A DNA stretch of 57,411 nucleotides, taken from positions 1 through 57,411 of the forward strand of contig JAFRXS010000023.1 in NCBI GenBank assembly GCA_017443405.1, written 5' to 3'. Source of the DNA: Clostridia bacterium. Its GTDB lineage: Bacteria; Bacillota; Clostridia; Oscillospirales; Acutalibacteraceae. The position numbers and the translations under genes are program-made. Below the pieces are notes generated by a model. The model did no database searches. It was not told the origin of the DNA and was given only the letters and a program-made list of their open reading frames with translations. Shown in pieces: positions 17,767 through 26,963 of this stretch; the stretch's first letter is position 1, and every line of letters begins with the position of its first letter.

Positions 17767-18591
17767 TTATTTCAGGTTGACTTTCTTTTCGATGAGCGTG
17801 GCGTTGACGACGTGGACGACGACGAAGGCGAGGATGTCGAACAGGCAGCTCGACAGCTTCACCGACAGCCCGCCCGCGTAGAATGCGGAGTCGAGCTCCG
17901 TCATGTCGAAGCTCACGGAGACCTTCGCCGAGGAATCCACCAGAACGCCGAAGGGGATAGACGTGTCGAGATAGACGCCGGCGTAGTTGACCGCGAAGAA
18001 GAACACGAAGAAGCAGATTATGACGCCGAAGACGCCGAGGCTCTGGAAGGGCTTGATGTTGGCGACCGTCACGGAGAAGTAGACGATCGCGGTGTTGACC
18101 GCGATGAACGCGAGCACCCTGAGTCCCTCGAGGGGTATCCAGACAAGCAGCACTTCCTTCGACGGGAAGCCGAGCATCGGCAGTATCTCGCTTATCATCG
18201 CGAGCGTGTCGCCGGACGAGCCGCCCTCGTTGAAGACGATGATGAGGAACGAGCTGAACGCGAGGAAGATGAAGCTGAGCAGTATCCAGATGACCGAGGT
18301 CAGCCATTTCGAGAACAGCATCGACCTCGACCTGACGGGCAGCGTGTTGGTAAGATAGCCTGCGTCGCCGAAAACGGAATCGCGGAAGTCCGTGAACATC
18401 GACACGACCGTCACGATTATCGCTATGCCGCTTATGACGAGCAGGGCGGCGGTGGATATTATCTTCGCTATGCCGATATCCGTGAAGAGGGATATGCCCA
18501 TGGCGGCGACGGCGATGAAGGCGGCGATGTAGATATTGACTATCTTTCTGCCGCTGCGCTTAAGATCGTTCTTAATCAACTTCCCAAGCAT
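17767..18591 (-). CDS. ABC-2 type exporter permease
   Basis: A 274-residue protein with about six membrane helices. It opens with a positively charged MLGKLIKNDLKRSGRK segment typical of ABC-2 permeases and has a long acidic loop near residues 120-145. It pairs with the ATPase gene that overlaps its start by 20 bases. The two together form a half-size exporter; candidates for cargo include peptides, lipids or antibiotics, but the sequence does not show which. Confidence 0.85.
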   Translation of the reverse strand: MLGKLIKNDLKRSGRKIVNIYIAAFIAVAAMGISLFTDIGIAKIISTAALLVISGIAIIVTVVSMFTDFRDSVFGDAGYLTNTLPVRSRSMLFSKWLTSVIWILLSFIFLAFSSFLIIVFNEGGSSGDTLAMISEILPMLGFPSKEVLLVWIPLEGLRVLAFIAVNTAIVYFSVTVANIKPFQSLGVFGVIICFFVFFFAVNYAGVYLDTSIPFGVLVDSSAKVSVSFDMTELDSAFYAGGLSVKLSSCLFDILAFVVVHVVNATLIEKKVNLK

Positions 18592-19285
18592 TGCCGAACA
18601 CCTCCTTGAATTTAGCCTCGACGGATACGCCTTCCTGTCTTATGCTGTCTATCGAGTCGTTGAACAGGACCTTGCCGTGACCGAACATTATCACGTGGTT
18701 GAACGCCTGCTCGAGGTCGCTGACCATGTGCGTCGATATGAGCAGCGTCGAATCCTGCGCGTAGTTGTTCATGATGATGTCGAGTATGACTTCGCGCGCG
18801 GCGGGGTCGACGCCCCCGAGCGGCTCGTCGAGGATGTAGAGCTTCGCCGCCCTCGACATGACGAGCAGGAGCTGTATCTTCTCGCGCATGCCCTTCGACA
18901 TCGTCTTTATCTTCTGATGGCGGTCGAGCCCGAAGCGGTCGACGAATTCGAGCGCCTTGTTCTTGTCGAAATCAAGGAAGAAGTCGTCGAAATAGTCTAT
19001 CGCGTCTATCGTGCGGAACCAGTCCGACAGATAGGAGCGCTCGGGCAGATAGGCGGTCAGCGCTTTCGTGCGGATGCCCGGCGCGCTGCCGTCGATGAGC
19101 GCTTCGCCCTTATAGTCGTGGATGAGTCCGGCGAGTATCTTCATGAACGTCGTCTTGCCGCAGCCGTTGGGACCGAGCAGACCGATTATCCTGCCCTCGG
19201 GCAGAGAGAAGGTCATATCGTCCAGCACCGTGTGCCGTCCGTACGCTTTCGTGAGGTTTTCGACCTCGATTATGCTATTCGGCAT
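18572..19285 (-). CDS. ABC transporter ATPase
   Basis: A 237-residue nucleotide-binding domain. Walker A is GPNGCGKTT near residue 36, the signature reads MSKGMREK (a weak version of LSGGQ), Walker B is LYILDEP, and the switch His lies in ISTHM. The degenerate signature is typical of ABC-2 export ATPases of the YtrB/BcrA class. ATG at 19285 is six bases after AAAGGAG and was chosen over an upstream in-frame start. It powers the overlapping permease. Confidence 0.92.
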   Translation of the reverse strand: MPNSIIEVENLTKAYGRHTVLDDMTFSLPEGRIIGLLGPNGCGKTTFMKILAGLIHDYKGEALIDGSAPGIRTKALTAYLPERSYLSDWFRTIDAIDYFDDFFLDFDKNKALEFVDRFGLDRHQKIKTMSKGMREKIQLLLVMSRAAKLYILDEPLGGVDPAAREVILDIIMNNYAQDSTLLISTHMVSDLEQAFNHVIMFGHGKVLFNDSIDSIRQEGVSVEAKFKEVFGNAWEVD

Positions 19286-19304
19286 CGATTGCTCCTTTCC
19301 GGCG

Positions 19305-20804
19305 TCACTTGGCGGCGTCGATGGCTTCCTCAAGCCGTGAGATGATTATCTGTTCGTCCTCCTCGCCGAAAACGGTACGGTCAAGGAAGTCCTCCGCGTC
19401 GTAGACCGCGCAGTTGAGTAGCTCCTCGGCGTCTGCCGGCGCTCCGGTCTCCTGGATGGATCGCGCTTTCGCTATGAGCTCGCGTATCTTCTTCTCGTCG
19501 CGCGCCACGGTGAACCTCGGCAGCGCCGCCTGGGAATGCACGTCGGAGAAAGAGTCGTCGGACAGTATCTTGCAGGCTATCTCGAGAGCTATGTCGTTGC
19601 TGCAGACGTCCATGTGCCTCTGGTTCTTGACGTACCAGACCCTGTCGGGCAGGAGAGAGGCGGACGCGTCTACCGTGCCGTCGGGGCTTATGTATTCGCT
19701 TTCGCCGCCTTCGGGCAGCTTTTCGCCGAGCGGGGCGCACTTCGCGCCGAGAGAGGCGGACGACGTGCCGATGCCGCCGTCGGAGGTCGTCGAGCCGTCC
19801 TTCGAGAGCTTCAGCGGACGGCGGCCGTAGCCGCAGACCGCGAAGAATTCGGTGCCGGAAGCGGTGAATTCCTTTATCTTTTCGTCGAACGACGCGGCGA
19901 AGGCGTCGAGCCTGTCCGCCTCGTCGCGTATCGCGGAAAGCGCGGGGTCGCAAAGGAGCTTTTCGCGAAGAAGCGCGTAGCTTTCATGCGGGACGGCGGA
20001 CCATATCATCGTCGACCTTGTCATCAGTTTGTTGACTATGAGGTCCATGGACTTCTTTACGCAGAGCTCGGGCACGCCCTCCGGCATCGCGGCGGTCAGC
20101 GGGGTGATGTCCGAAGCGGACATGCCCATGACGCCGAAGAAGGAGGTCAGGTCGCCCTGATCGGTGTTGCCGGCGAGTATGTCGGCGACTACCGAGCTGC
20201 CCTTCGCCGCGGCGGCGAAATACAGCGCCCTGTGTATGCCCTCGCAGCCGTAGGCGCCGAGGTACGCGTTGAAAAGCCCCGCGCCGCCTATGCCGACGGC
20301 GACGATATTGACCTTTTCGTGCATCGTTTCTATCTTGACGCGGCGGATATAGTCGCTCAGCAGCGCGGCGTTCTCGCTCGCGGAGCCGAAGAAATTGTAG
20401 GCGAAGAAATAAAGATGGTTCTCGCCCGCTATCTCGCCGAGATCGGACAGCGACACCATTTTGTAGATGTGCTTCTTCTGTTCGGGCGTGCAGCGCGACA
20501 CCGCCGGATAGCTCTCCGCCCTGACGTTCGATAACGCTCTGCCCGACTCGTCGCGGAAGAGCGGCTCTATCACGGACTCCACGAGCCCCGCCGCGGCGTC
20601 GGAGAAGCCGCAGTCCCTGCGGAACAGCAGCATTTTCGCCGCGGGCACCTTGAGCGCGTTGAGCATCTTTTTATCGTCTATCTCGGGCGGCCAGACCCTG
20701 CGCTCGGCTTTGCCGTCTGCGCCGATCAGCTCGATCCCGGACTGCCCTATGCCCGGTATTATAATTGTCGGGCAGCGGCCGCAGCCGCATTCGTTTCCTG
20801 TCAT
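19305..20804 (-). CDS. LCAT-like alpha/beta-hydrolase homologue, probably non-catalytic
   Basis: A 499-residue protein whose start (TIIIPGIGQSGIEL, then a VWPPEID segment) and middle (HLYFFAYNFFGSASENA) resemble the lecithin:cholesterol acyltransferase-like hydrolases of Clostridia. The expected nucleophile elbow reads VAVGIGGAG near residue 171, so glycine stands where serine should be. The C-terminal 70 residues are helical and resemble the small FIVAR-type helical bundles of cell-surface proteins. There is no signal peptide; a Cys-rich N-terminus (CGCGRC) may bind metal. GGAGGTG precedes the ATG. Function unknown. Confidence 0.6.
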   Translation of the reverse strand: MTGNECGCGRCPTIIIPGIGQSGIELIGADGKAERRVWPPEIDDKKMLNALKVPAAKMLLFRRDCGFSDAAAGLVESVIEPLFRDESGRALSNVRAESYPAVSRCTPEQKKHIYKMVSLSDLGEIAGENHLYFFAYNFFGSASENAALLSDYIRRVKIETMHEKVNIVAVGIGGAGLFNAYLGAYGCEGIHRALYFAAAAKGSSVVADILAGNTDQGDLTSFFGVMGMSASDITPLTAAMPEGVPELCVKKSMDLIVNKLMTRSTMIWSAVPHESYALLREKLLCDPALSAIRDEADRLDAFAASFDEKIKEFTASGTEFFAVCGYGRRPLKLSKDGSTTSDGGIGTSSASLGAKCAPLGEKLPEGGESEYISPDGTVDASASLLPDRVWYVKNQRHMDVCSNDIALEIACKILSDDSFSDVHSQAALPRFTVARDEKKIRELIAKARSIQETGAPADAEELLNCAVYDAEDFLDRTVFGEEDEQIIISRLEEAIDAAK

Positions 20805-20827
20805 GCCGACACCTCCATAGTATCGTA

Positions 20828-22636
20828 TCAGTTGTCGTCCAGCTTGAGTATCGCCATAAAGGCTTCCTGCGGGACCTCGACGCTTCCGAAGGAACGCATG
20901 CGCTTCTTGCCTTCCTTCTGCTTTTCGAGAAGCTTCTTCTTTCTCGTTATGTCACCGCCGTAGCACTTCGCCAGAACGTCCTTGCGCAGCGCCTTGACGG
21001 TCTCCCTCGCTATGACCTTGCCCCCGACGCAGAGCTGCACGGGTATCTCGAAGAGCTGGCGCGGGATATTGTCCTTGAGCTTTTCGGCGATCTTGCGAGC
21101 CCTGCCGTATGCCTTGTCACGGTGGATGATGAACGAGAGCGCGTCGACCTGCTCGCCGTTGAGCACGACGTCGAGCTTGACGAGGTCCGAGCGCCTGTAT
21201 TCGGCGAGCTCGTAGTCGAAGGACGCGTAGCCGCGGGTGCGGGATTTCAGGGCGTCGAAAAAGTCGTAGATTATCTCGTTGAGCGGCAGGTTGAAGCTCA
21301 TGTCTATCCTGTCGGGCGTGATGTAGGTCATGTCGCCGAATTCGCCGCGCCTGTCCTTGCAAAGCTCCATTATCGCGCCGACGTACTCGGGCGGCGTGAA
21401 GATGTGCGCCGCGGTTATGGGCTCCTCGGTGTAGTCGATGTCCGCGGGGTCGGGGTATTTGGTCGGGTTGTCTATGCTCAGGACGCTGCCGTCGCGCAGG
21501 TGTATGCGGTAGATGACCGACGGCACGGTCGTGACGAGGTCGAGGTCGTACTCCCTTTCAAGGCGCTCCTGGATTATTTCGAGATGCAGCAGCCCCAAAA
21601 AGCCGCAGCGGAAGCCGAAGCCCAGAGCGCCGGACGTTTCCGGCTCAAAGGAGAGAGCGGCGTCGTTGAGCTGAAGTTTTTCAAGAGCGTCGCGCAGGTT
21701 TTCGTAGTCGGCGCCGTCGGCGGGGTAAACGCCGCAGAAGACCATCGGGTTCACGAGCTTGAAGCCTGGGAGCGGCTCGGCGGCGGGGCGCGCGGCTGTC
21801 GTGACCGTGTCGCCGACCTTGGCGTCGCGGACGGTCTTTATCGAGGCGGTGATGTAGCCGACCTCGCCGGAACGGAGCTCTTTGACGGGGTCCATCGACG
21901 TCGCCTTCATGTGGCCGACCTCGACGACGTTGAACTTCGCGCCGGTCTGCATCATCTGTATCGTGTCGCCGGCTTTCAGCACGCCCTCTTTTATCCTGAC
22001 GTAGACTATGACGCCCTTGTAGCTGTCGTAGACGCTGTCGAAGATGAGCGCGCGCAGCGGCGCGTCGTCGTCCGTCGCCGGCGGCGGGACGAGGTTCTCG
22101 ATCTGTTCGAGCACCTTTTCGCAGTTAAGGCCGCTCTTCGCGGAGATGCGCGGCGCGTCGGCACAGTCCAGCCCGATGACGTCCTCTATCTCCCTCGCCG
22201 TATTGTCCGGGTCGGCGGCGGGCAGGTCTATCTTGTTTATGACCGGCACGAGCTCGAGGTCGTGGTCGAGCGCGAGATAGGTGTTCGCTATCGTCTGCGC
22301 CTCTATGCCCTGCGTCGAGTCGACGACGAGCACCGCCCCCTCGCACGCAGCGAGCGAGCGCGAGACCTCGTAATTGAAGTCCACGTGACCGGGGGTGTCG
22401 ATGAGGTTGAGCTCGTATTCCGTCCCGTCGGCGGCGGTGTGGTACAGCGTGACCGCGTGCGCCTTTATCGTTATGCCGCGCTCGCGCTCGAGCGGCATAT
22501 TGTCGAGTATCTGATCCTGCATATCGCGCTGCGACACGCTGTCCGTAAGCTCCAGCAGCCTGTCCGCCAGAGTGGACTTGCCGTGGTCGATGTGCGCTAT
22601 TATGCAGAAATTGCGGATGTTCCTGTTATCAGACAT
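20828..22636 (-). CDS. lepA: Elongation factor 4 (LepA)
   Basis: A 602-residue translational GTPase. G1 is AHIDHGKST near residue 14, G3 is DTPGH, and G4 is NKID. The unique LepA C-terminal domain with basic [20 protein letters not shown] residues is present and full length. LepA binds ribosomes and affects initiation and elongation under stress. It lies 27 bases after the racemase gene, so it is likely transcribed with it, with only a modest AAGGTCGG site of its own. Confidence 0.97.
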   Translation of the reverse strand: MSDNRNIRNFCIIAHIDHGKSTLADRLLELTDSVSQRDMQDQILDNMPLERERGITIKAHAVTLYHTAADGTEYELNLIDTPGHVDFNYEVSRSLAACEGAVLVVDSTQGIEAQTIANTYLALDHDLELVPVINKIDLPAADPDNTAREIEDVIGLDCADAPRISAKSGLNCEKVLEQIENLVPPPATDDDAPLRALIFDSVYDSYKGVIVYVRIKEGVLKAGDTIQMMQTGAKFNVVEVGHMKATSMDPVKELRSGEVGYITASIKTVRDAKVGDTVTTAARPAAEPLPGFKLVNPMVFCGVYPADGADYENLRDALEKLQLNDAALSFEPETSGALGFGFRCGFLGLLHLEIIQERLEREYDLDLVTTVPSVIYRIHLRDGSVLSIDNPTKYPDPADIDYTEEPITAAHIFTPPEYVGAIMELCKDRRGEFGDMTYITPDRIDMSFNLPLNEIIYDFFDALKSRTRGYASFDYELAEYRRSDLVKLDVVLNGEQVDALSFIIHRDKAYGRARKIAEKLKDNIPRQLFEIPVQLCVGGKVIARETVKALRKDVLAKCYGGDITRKKKLLEKQKEGKKRMRSFGSVEVPQEAFMAILKLDDN

Positions 22637-22663
22637 TGAGTTGACCGACCTTGCAGTATTTCA

Positions 22664-23386
22664 TTATTCTTTTGGGTTTCTGACTTTTCCGCCGCATTTT
22701 TCGATGCAGACGCGGGCGAGCACTCCGAGCGAGTCGATGATCCGCGGGTCGTCGATACCGAGCTCCCTCGCGGCGACGGACAGCTCCGTGCAGCCGAGTA
22801 TGACCGCGCCGCAGCCCCTGTCGAAAAACGTCGAGACTATGGACTCGAATCCGTCCCTGTCGGCGGGCAGACCGGCTTTTATCCTGCCGTAGATGAGGTC
22901 CATCAGCCTGTCCGCCGTTTCTTCGTCGGGGTCGATTATCTCGATCCCCGTGCCGGCGGCGTATTTTTTGTACGATCCCGCGGCGACCGTCCCTTTCGTC
23001 GCCATAAGGCCGACCTTGACGGCGCCCGGAAGCGTTTTTGCGGTATATCGCAGGGTTTCCTCGATTATGTTTACGACCGGCACGCCGACGGCGGCGCTTA
23101 TCTCGTCGTAGAAGTAGTGCGCCGTGTTGCACGGGACGGCTATCAGCGAGGCGCCCGCCTTTTCGAGCAGACGCGCGTCCGCGGTCATCACGGGCAGCGG
23201 GTCCTCGCCGGACCTGCCGAGTATGAAATCCGTTCTGTCGGGGACGGCGGAGTCGTTGAATATCAGCGCGCGGATATGGTCCTGATCCCTTTGCGCGTCC
23301 GTCATCCTTACGAGCATATCGGCAAAATCGGCCGTCGCCTGAGGGCCGACCCCGCCTATTACACCCAAAATCTTTTTCGTGTCCAT
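22664..23386 (-). CDS. Aspartate/glutamate racemase family protein
   Basis: A 240-residue cofactor-independent racemase-like enzyme. The N-terminal GVIGGVGPQAT motif and the two cysteine active-site blocks, PCNTAHYF and GCTELS, are intact, so both acid/base cysteines are present. It most resembles the aspartate racemase/YgeA group rather than MurI. ATG at 23386 has no ribosome binding site and lies only seven bases from a good -10 box, so the message is probably leaderless. Possible roles are D-aspartate supply for the wall or amino-acid catabolism. Confidence 0.88.
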   Translation of the reverse strand: MDTKKILGVIGGVGPQATADFADMLVRMTDAQRDQDHIRALIFNDSAVPDRTDFILGRSGEDPLPVMTADARLLEKAGASLIAVPCNTAHYFYDEISAAVGVPVVNIIEETLRYTAKTLPGAVKVGLMATKGTVAAGSYKKYAAGTGIEIIDPDEETADRLMDLIYGRIKAGLPADRDGFESIVSTFFDRGCGAVILGCTELSVAARELGIDDPRIIDSLGVLARVCIEKCGGKVRNPKE

Positions 23387-23392
23387 TCTTTT

Positions 23393-23421
23393 ATTATATC
23401 ATACGGCTGCGGCTCTTGCAA
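23393..23421 (-). promoter_or_regulatory. Promoter giving a leaderless racemase transcript
   Basis: TTGCAA (23416-23421) and TATAAT (23393-23398) on the minus strand with a 17-base spacer. Initiation six to eight bases past the -10 box falls on or next to the ATG at 23386. Confidence 0.7.
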
Positions 23422-23463
23422 GGACGGAAAAACGAATTATGCGAATTGCGGGAAGAGAGACCT

Positions 23464-24753
23464 TCAGCATTTGAAAAGATGATCCCCGCCGTGAAGCTGC
23501 GGATATCTCGAGGCGAAAATATATTCGGGCTCGGAGTCGAATTCCATTTTGAACACCGGCACGCCGACGTTTTTGTCGGGATTTTCCTTCGGCAGCCCCT
23601 TGAGTATGAGTCTGTCGCCGCGGTCCTCGAATTCTATCTCCTCGCCTGTCGCCAGAAGAGTTATCCTCCTCGGCGGGTTCCTGTAGCCGCCTATGCCTAT
23701 CTCGGGGCAGCCCGACCATACGCGGTTCCAGAGATAAACGTTGTTGCCGTTGACCGATTCGTAGGTCAGACCGCTGCCGCCGACGCGCTTTTTCTGTCTC
23801 GGGACGCCGTAGACGGCTTCGCCGTTCTCGGCGAGCCATTTGCCGACTCTCGTCAGCGGGTCCACGACCTCGGGCGGTATGCTGCCGTCCGCCTTCGGAC
23901 CGACGTTGAGCAGCAGGTTCCCGCCGCCCTCGACGCAGGTGTTGAGCATATTGAGTATGCGCTGCGGCGTATAGCTGTAGTTGACCGCCGACTCCGAGTT
24001 GACGTAGCCCCAGCTCAGACCGTTGAAGGTCATGCACGCTTCCCAGTCGCGCCCCTCCGCGTTTATATGCTCCTCCGGCGTGCCGAAATCCTCGTCGAGG
24101 CGGCTGCGGTTGTTTATTATGATGTCGGGCTGCAGGCTCCTGAGATACTGGTTGCGCTGCAGGGATTCCCAGCCCTCGGCGGAATCCATCGGGCAGGCGA
24201 CGTCGTACCACAGCACGTCTATCTTGCCGTAATTCGTCAGCAGTTCCTCGTTGAGCGCCTGTATATAGTCAAGGAAGCGCCTGCGCGCGGCGAGATCGGT
24301 CGCCGCCTCGAAGGCGTCCGGATTGTGCCAGTCCATCAGCGAGGAATAGAAGCCTATGCCCAGCCCCTGTTCGCGGCAGGCGTCGACGAATTCCCGCACT
24401 ATGTCGCGGTGCGGACCGTAGTTGACGCTGTTGAATTCGTTGACCTTTGAATCCCACAGACTGAAGCCCTCGTGATGCCTCGTCGTCATCACCATGTACT
24501 TCATGCCCGCCGCTTTCGCGAGCTTCGCCCATTCGCGCGGCGCGCCGGGCTTCGGGCAGAAGGAGTCCGCCAGACGGGCGTATTCCTCGGGCGGGAAATT
24601 CTCCTCGACCTGCGCCCATTCGTGCCTGCCCAGCACCGAGTAAAGCCCGAAATGTATGAACATCCCGAATTTCGCCTCGCGCCAGCGTTTCATCCGCGCG
24701 TCTCTCGTCGAGGCGATCTGCGCCTCGTATTCGTTTTTGCTGAGATACTTCAT
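23464..24753 (-). CDS. GH29 alpha-L-fucosidase
   Basis: A 429-residue retaining fucosidase of family 29. The WREAKFGMFIHFGLYS block, the HHEGFSLWDS block and the nucleophile Asp184 in IDVLWYD are clear, with a small C-terminal beta-sandwich. No signal peptide is present, so it acts on imported fucosylated oligosaccharides, such as those from mucin or milk glycans. ATG at 24753 follows AAGGTGG; a GTG three codons upstream overlaps that site. It follows the M28 peptidase gene across a probable terminator. Confidence 0.92.
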   Translation of the reverse strand: MKYLSKNEYEAQIASTRDARMKRWREAKFGMFIHFGLYSVLGRHEWAQVEENFPPEEYARLADSFCPKPGAPREWAKLAKAAGMKYMVMTTRHHEGFSLWDSKVNEFNSVNYGPHRDIVREFVDACREQGLGIGFYSSLMDWHNPDAFEAATDLAARRRFLDYIQALNEELLTNYGKIDVLWYDVACPMDSAEGWESLQRNQYLRSLQPDIIINNRSRLDEDFGTPEEHINAEGRDWEACMTFNGLSWGYVNSESAVNYSYTPQRILNMLNTCVEGGGNLLLNVGPKADGSIPPEVVDPLTRVGKWLAENGEAVYGVPRQKKRVGGSGLTYESVNGNNVYLWNRVWSGCPEIGIGGYRNPPRRITLLATGEEIEFEDRGDRLILKGLPKENPDKNVGVPVFKMEFDSEPEYIFASRYPQLHGGDHLFKC

Positions 24754-24798
24754 TTTGACCACCTTATCGTTTGAAATCCGAAAAACCGAAAAAAGCCG

Positions 24799-24826
24799 AA
24801 AAACGGCGTCCGGTCGCCGGACGCCG
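24799..24826 (-). terminator. Terminator after the M28 peptidase
   Basis: A ten-pair stem (CGGCGTCCGG/CCGGACGCCG) with a three-base loop is followed on the minus strand by TTTTTC. It lies between the peptidase stop and the fucosidase start, so the fucosidase may depend on read-through. Confidence 0.75.
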
Positions 24827-24839
24827 AAAAGTGAAAGGG

Positions 24840-26144
24840 TCAGGCGTCCGCGTTTTCGCTTCCGCCGTTATCGCCGGGAAAATCGTACTCTTCTTTGAGC
24901 CCCTGCTCGTCGAACAGGAAGACCGTGTTGAGCGCCATCTCGATGCCCTTTTCTATGGTCTTCTGCTCAAGCCGCTCGACCGTGTCGAGCCTCGTGTGGT
25001 AGTAGCGGGGCGGACCGGGGTTCATCGCCGCGAGGCAGACGGATTTTATGCCCGCCTGGCCGAAAGCGGCTGCGTCGGAGGCTCCAGCGTAGATGCTCGA
25101 GAACTGCATCTCGACGCCCGACATGAGGCCTGCCGTCCTGACGAGCTCGCAGACGTCGTCGCTCTGCTTGAATAGACCGGTAAGATCTCTTTTGTAGACT
25201 CCGAAGCACTCGTAATCGCGCAGCGTGTCTATCGCGAGGAAGCAGGTCTCGACTCCGCTGTTCCTTATCTCTTCGCCGTGCGCCTTCGCATAAGCCTTCG
25301 CGCCGCGCAGTCCCGCTTCTTCGCCGCCGGTCGAGAGGAAGACGATCTCGGTGTTCTCGAAGCGGATGCCGTTGTCGTGCAGGAACTGCAGGACCGCCGC
25401 GCTCGAAAGCACTCCGGTGAGATTGTCGTTCGCGCCCATTACGGGAGTATGCGTGCCGAGGAAGAAGAAGAGCATGATCTCGCCCGGCACGAACGCGTAG
25501 GCGATATAGTTGAAGACGCTGACGGTCATATCCGTCACCCCGCCTATGCCGGGGGCTGCAAAGCCCTTCGCGCACGCGACCGCGGCGGCGAGGACCACCC
25601 AGCCCAGACCGAGCGCGGCGTAGATGAACACGAAGAACATCAGCGGAGCGCCGCCGTAGTAGGTCGAATGCCATTCATAGGACGAGTCGATGTGACCGCC
25701 GATGAAGATGCGCCTCTTTACCTCGCCCTTCGCCTTATAGACGGCGCTGACGTTGCGCGAGGTCCTCTTTTTGTAGAGGAAGTCGACGGCTTCCTTGTAA
25801 AGCAGGAACTCGAAGACTATGCAGTACAGAGCGAGCGCCGCCGGGATGAACGCGTAGGCGGCGTAGCCGAGATTGAGGAGAGCGACGCCGATGACGACCA
25901 GGACGGCGGCTATCTTTGTCCAGCCCAGAAACGCCTTCGGGTGGACCGAAAACTCCTCCGTTTTCACTTCGTCGGCGAAATTCCCGACGACGCCGGCTAT
26001 ATATTCCTGAGCCTTCGTTTCCGGCTCATAGCCGCAGGGGCGGGGGCCTATCTCCGCGCAGATCTTTCTTATCTGGCGGTAGGCGAAGTTACGCGACATC
26101 GACAGCTGGCTTTTGAAATTTTTGACGGATGCGGACGCTTTCAT
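24840..26144 (-). CDS. Membrane-bound M28-family metallopeptidase
   Basis: A 434-residue protein with a split M28 aminopeptidase-like domain. The metal ligands appear as GGHIDS, GANDN, STGGEEAG and a late YYHTRLDT histidine. Two hydrophobic blocks, at about 77-115 and 170-235, place four or more helices inside the peptidase fold, so the active site sits at the membrane. It has no signal peptide apart from the helices. Such proteins are common in Clostridia without known substrates. A promoter lies about 40 bases upstream, and the ATG follows ACGGAGGG. Confidence 0.85.
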   Translation of the reverse strand: MKASASVKNFKSQLSMSRNFAYRQIRKICAEIGPRPCGYEPETKAQEYIAGVVGNFADEVKTEEFSVHPKAFLGWTKIAAVLVVIGVALLNLGYAAYAFIPAALALYCIVFEFLLYKEAVDFLYKKRTSRNVSAVYKAKGEVKRRIFIGGHIDSSYEWHSTYYGGAPLMFFVFIYAALGLGWVVLAAAVACAKGFAAPGIGGVTDMTVSVFNYIAYAFVPGEIMLFFFLGTHTPVMGANDNLTGVLSSAAVLQFLHDNGIRFENTEIVFLSTGGEEAGLRGAKAYAKAHGEEIRNSGVETCFLAIDTLRDYECFGVYKRDLTGLFKQSDDVCELVRTAGLMSGVEMQFSSIYAGASDAAAFGQAGIKSVCLAAMNPGPPRYYHTRLDTVERLEQKTIEKGIEMALNTVFLFDEQGLKEEYDFPGDNGGSENADA

Positions 26145-26182
26145 TTTCCGTTTTCCCTCCGTGGTTGGAGTTTATGAAAGAC

Positions 26183-26211
26183 AATATAACACCATTTTTC
26201 GGAATTGTCCA
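26183..26211 (-). promoter_or_regulatory. Promoter of the M28 peptidase gene
   Basis: TGGACA (26206-26211) and TATATT (26183-26188), 17-base spacer, minus strand. It is divergent from the rpsT promoter about 110 bases away. Confidence 0.65.
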
Positions 26212-26322
26212 TAAATAATCGGCAAAAATTGAAATTTTTTAAACAAATCGCGTAGCGCTTTCGGTTTCAAAGCCCCGGAAAACGGCGGGGAAACGGGATT
26301 TGTCCGGAAATTGAAATTTATG

Positions 26323-26351
26323 TTGCATTCATCGGAGTTTTGTGTTAGAAT
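26323..26351 (+). promoter_or_regulatory. Promoter of rpsT
   Basis: TTGCAT (26323-26328) and TAGAAT (26346-26351) with a 17-base spacer, about 20-25 bases before the AAGGAGGTG site of rpsT. Confidence 0.7.
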
Positions 26352-26379
26352 GCCCTTGTATGTAAGGAGGTGTTTACCT

Positions 26380-26640
26380 ATGCCCAATATCAAGCAGGCC
26401 AAGAAGCGCGTCAAGATCAACGCCAAGAAGGCGGCAAGGAACAGATCCGCCAACACCGCGCTCAAGACCGCTCTCAAAAAGGCCTACGCCGCGATAGAAG
26501 CGAACGCCGCCGATAAGGCCGAGCTCGCAGCAGCCGCGGAGAAGAAGATAGATCAGGCCGTCGCCAAGGGGCTTCTGCACAAGAACAACGGCGCCCGCAA
26601 GAAGGCGGCTCTCGCCAAAAAACTCAACGCCGCCGGCTGA
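26380..26640 (+). CDS. rpsT: 30S ribosomal protein S20
   Basis: An 86-residue, highly basic, helical protein that binds 16S rRNA. The opening MPNIKQAKKRV and the RNRSANTALKTALKK block are diagnostic. ATG at 26380 has AAGGAGGTG at a good distance; the open frame upstream lies in the promoter. S20 is usually a single-gene unit; here a small membrane-protein gene follows 27 bases later. Confidence 0.97.
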   Translation: MPNIKQAKKRVKINAKKAARNRSANTALKTALKKAYAAIEANAADKAELAAAAEKKIDQAVAKGLLHKNNGARKKAALAKKLNAAG

Positions 26641-26667
26641 CAGCCCGCGGACCGAAAGGAGTAACTC

Positions 26668-26847
26668 ATGAAGAAGGCTCTCAAGATAGCCGCCATCGTC
26701 GCCGCGGTCGTCGCCGCGTGCGTCGCGATCTATTTCTGCGTCACCAAGCTCATCGCCGCGAAGAAGAAGGACTCCGACTCCGCCGAGGAGAATTACGTTT
26801 CCTGCTCCTGCGCCGACGGCGAGTTCGTTTCGGAGACCGTCGCCTGA
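26668..26847 (+). CDS. 59-residue single-span membrane protein
   Basis: ATG at 26668 follows GAAAGGAG by seven bases. The product has a Lys-rich start, one hydrophobic helix (about residues 5-28, rich in Ala and Val), a KKKD stop-transfer patch, then an acidic tail with a CSC motif near residue 46. Codon use matches the neighbouring genes, and a plausible terminator follows. No family is recognised. It is probably co-transcribed with rpsT. Confidence 0.65.
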   Translation: MKKALKIAAIVAAVVAACVAIYFCVTKLIAAKKKDSDSAEENYVSCSCADGEFVSETVA

Positions 26848-26860
26848 CGAGTTTCCCCCG

Positions 26861-26898
26861 AAGCACCGGCAGCCCGTTTTTAAGGTCGCCGGCTTTTG
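26861..26898 (+). terminator. Probable terminator of the rpsT unit
   Basis: The stem CCGGC/GCCGG with outer AAG/CTT pairs is followed by TTTT. The 17-base loop is long, so the call is moderate. Confidence 0.5.
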
Positions 26899-26963
26899 TT
26901 GTATAAGCGCGCCGGCGGCGACGCTTCCGCCCGCCGCCCGGGACACACTGTGAGGTATTGTTT

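Noticed and set aside
20765..22639. A long plus-strand frame opposite lepA
   Set aside because: It is the antisense shadow of a fully recognised lepA gene.
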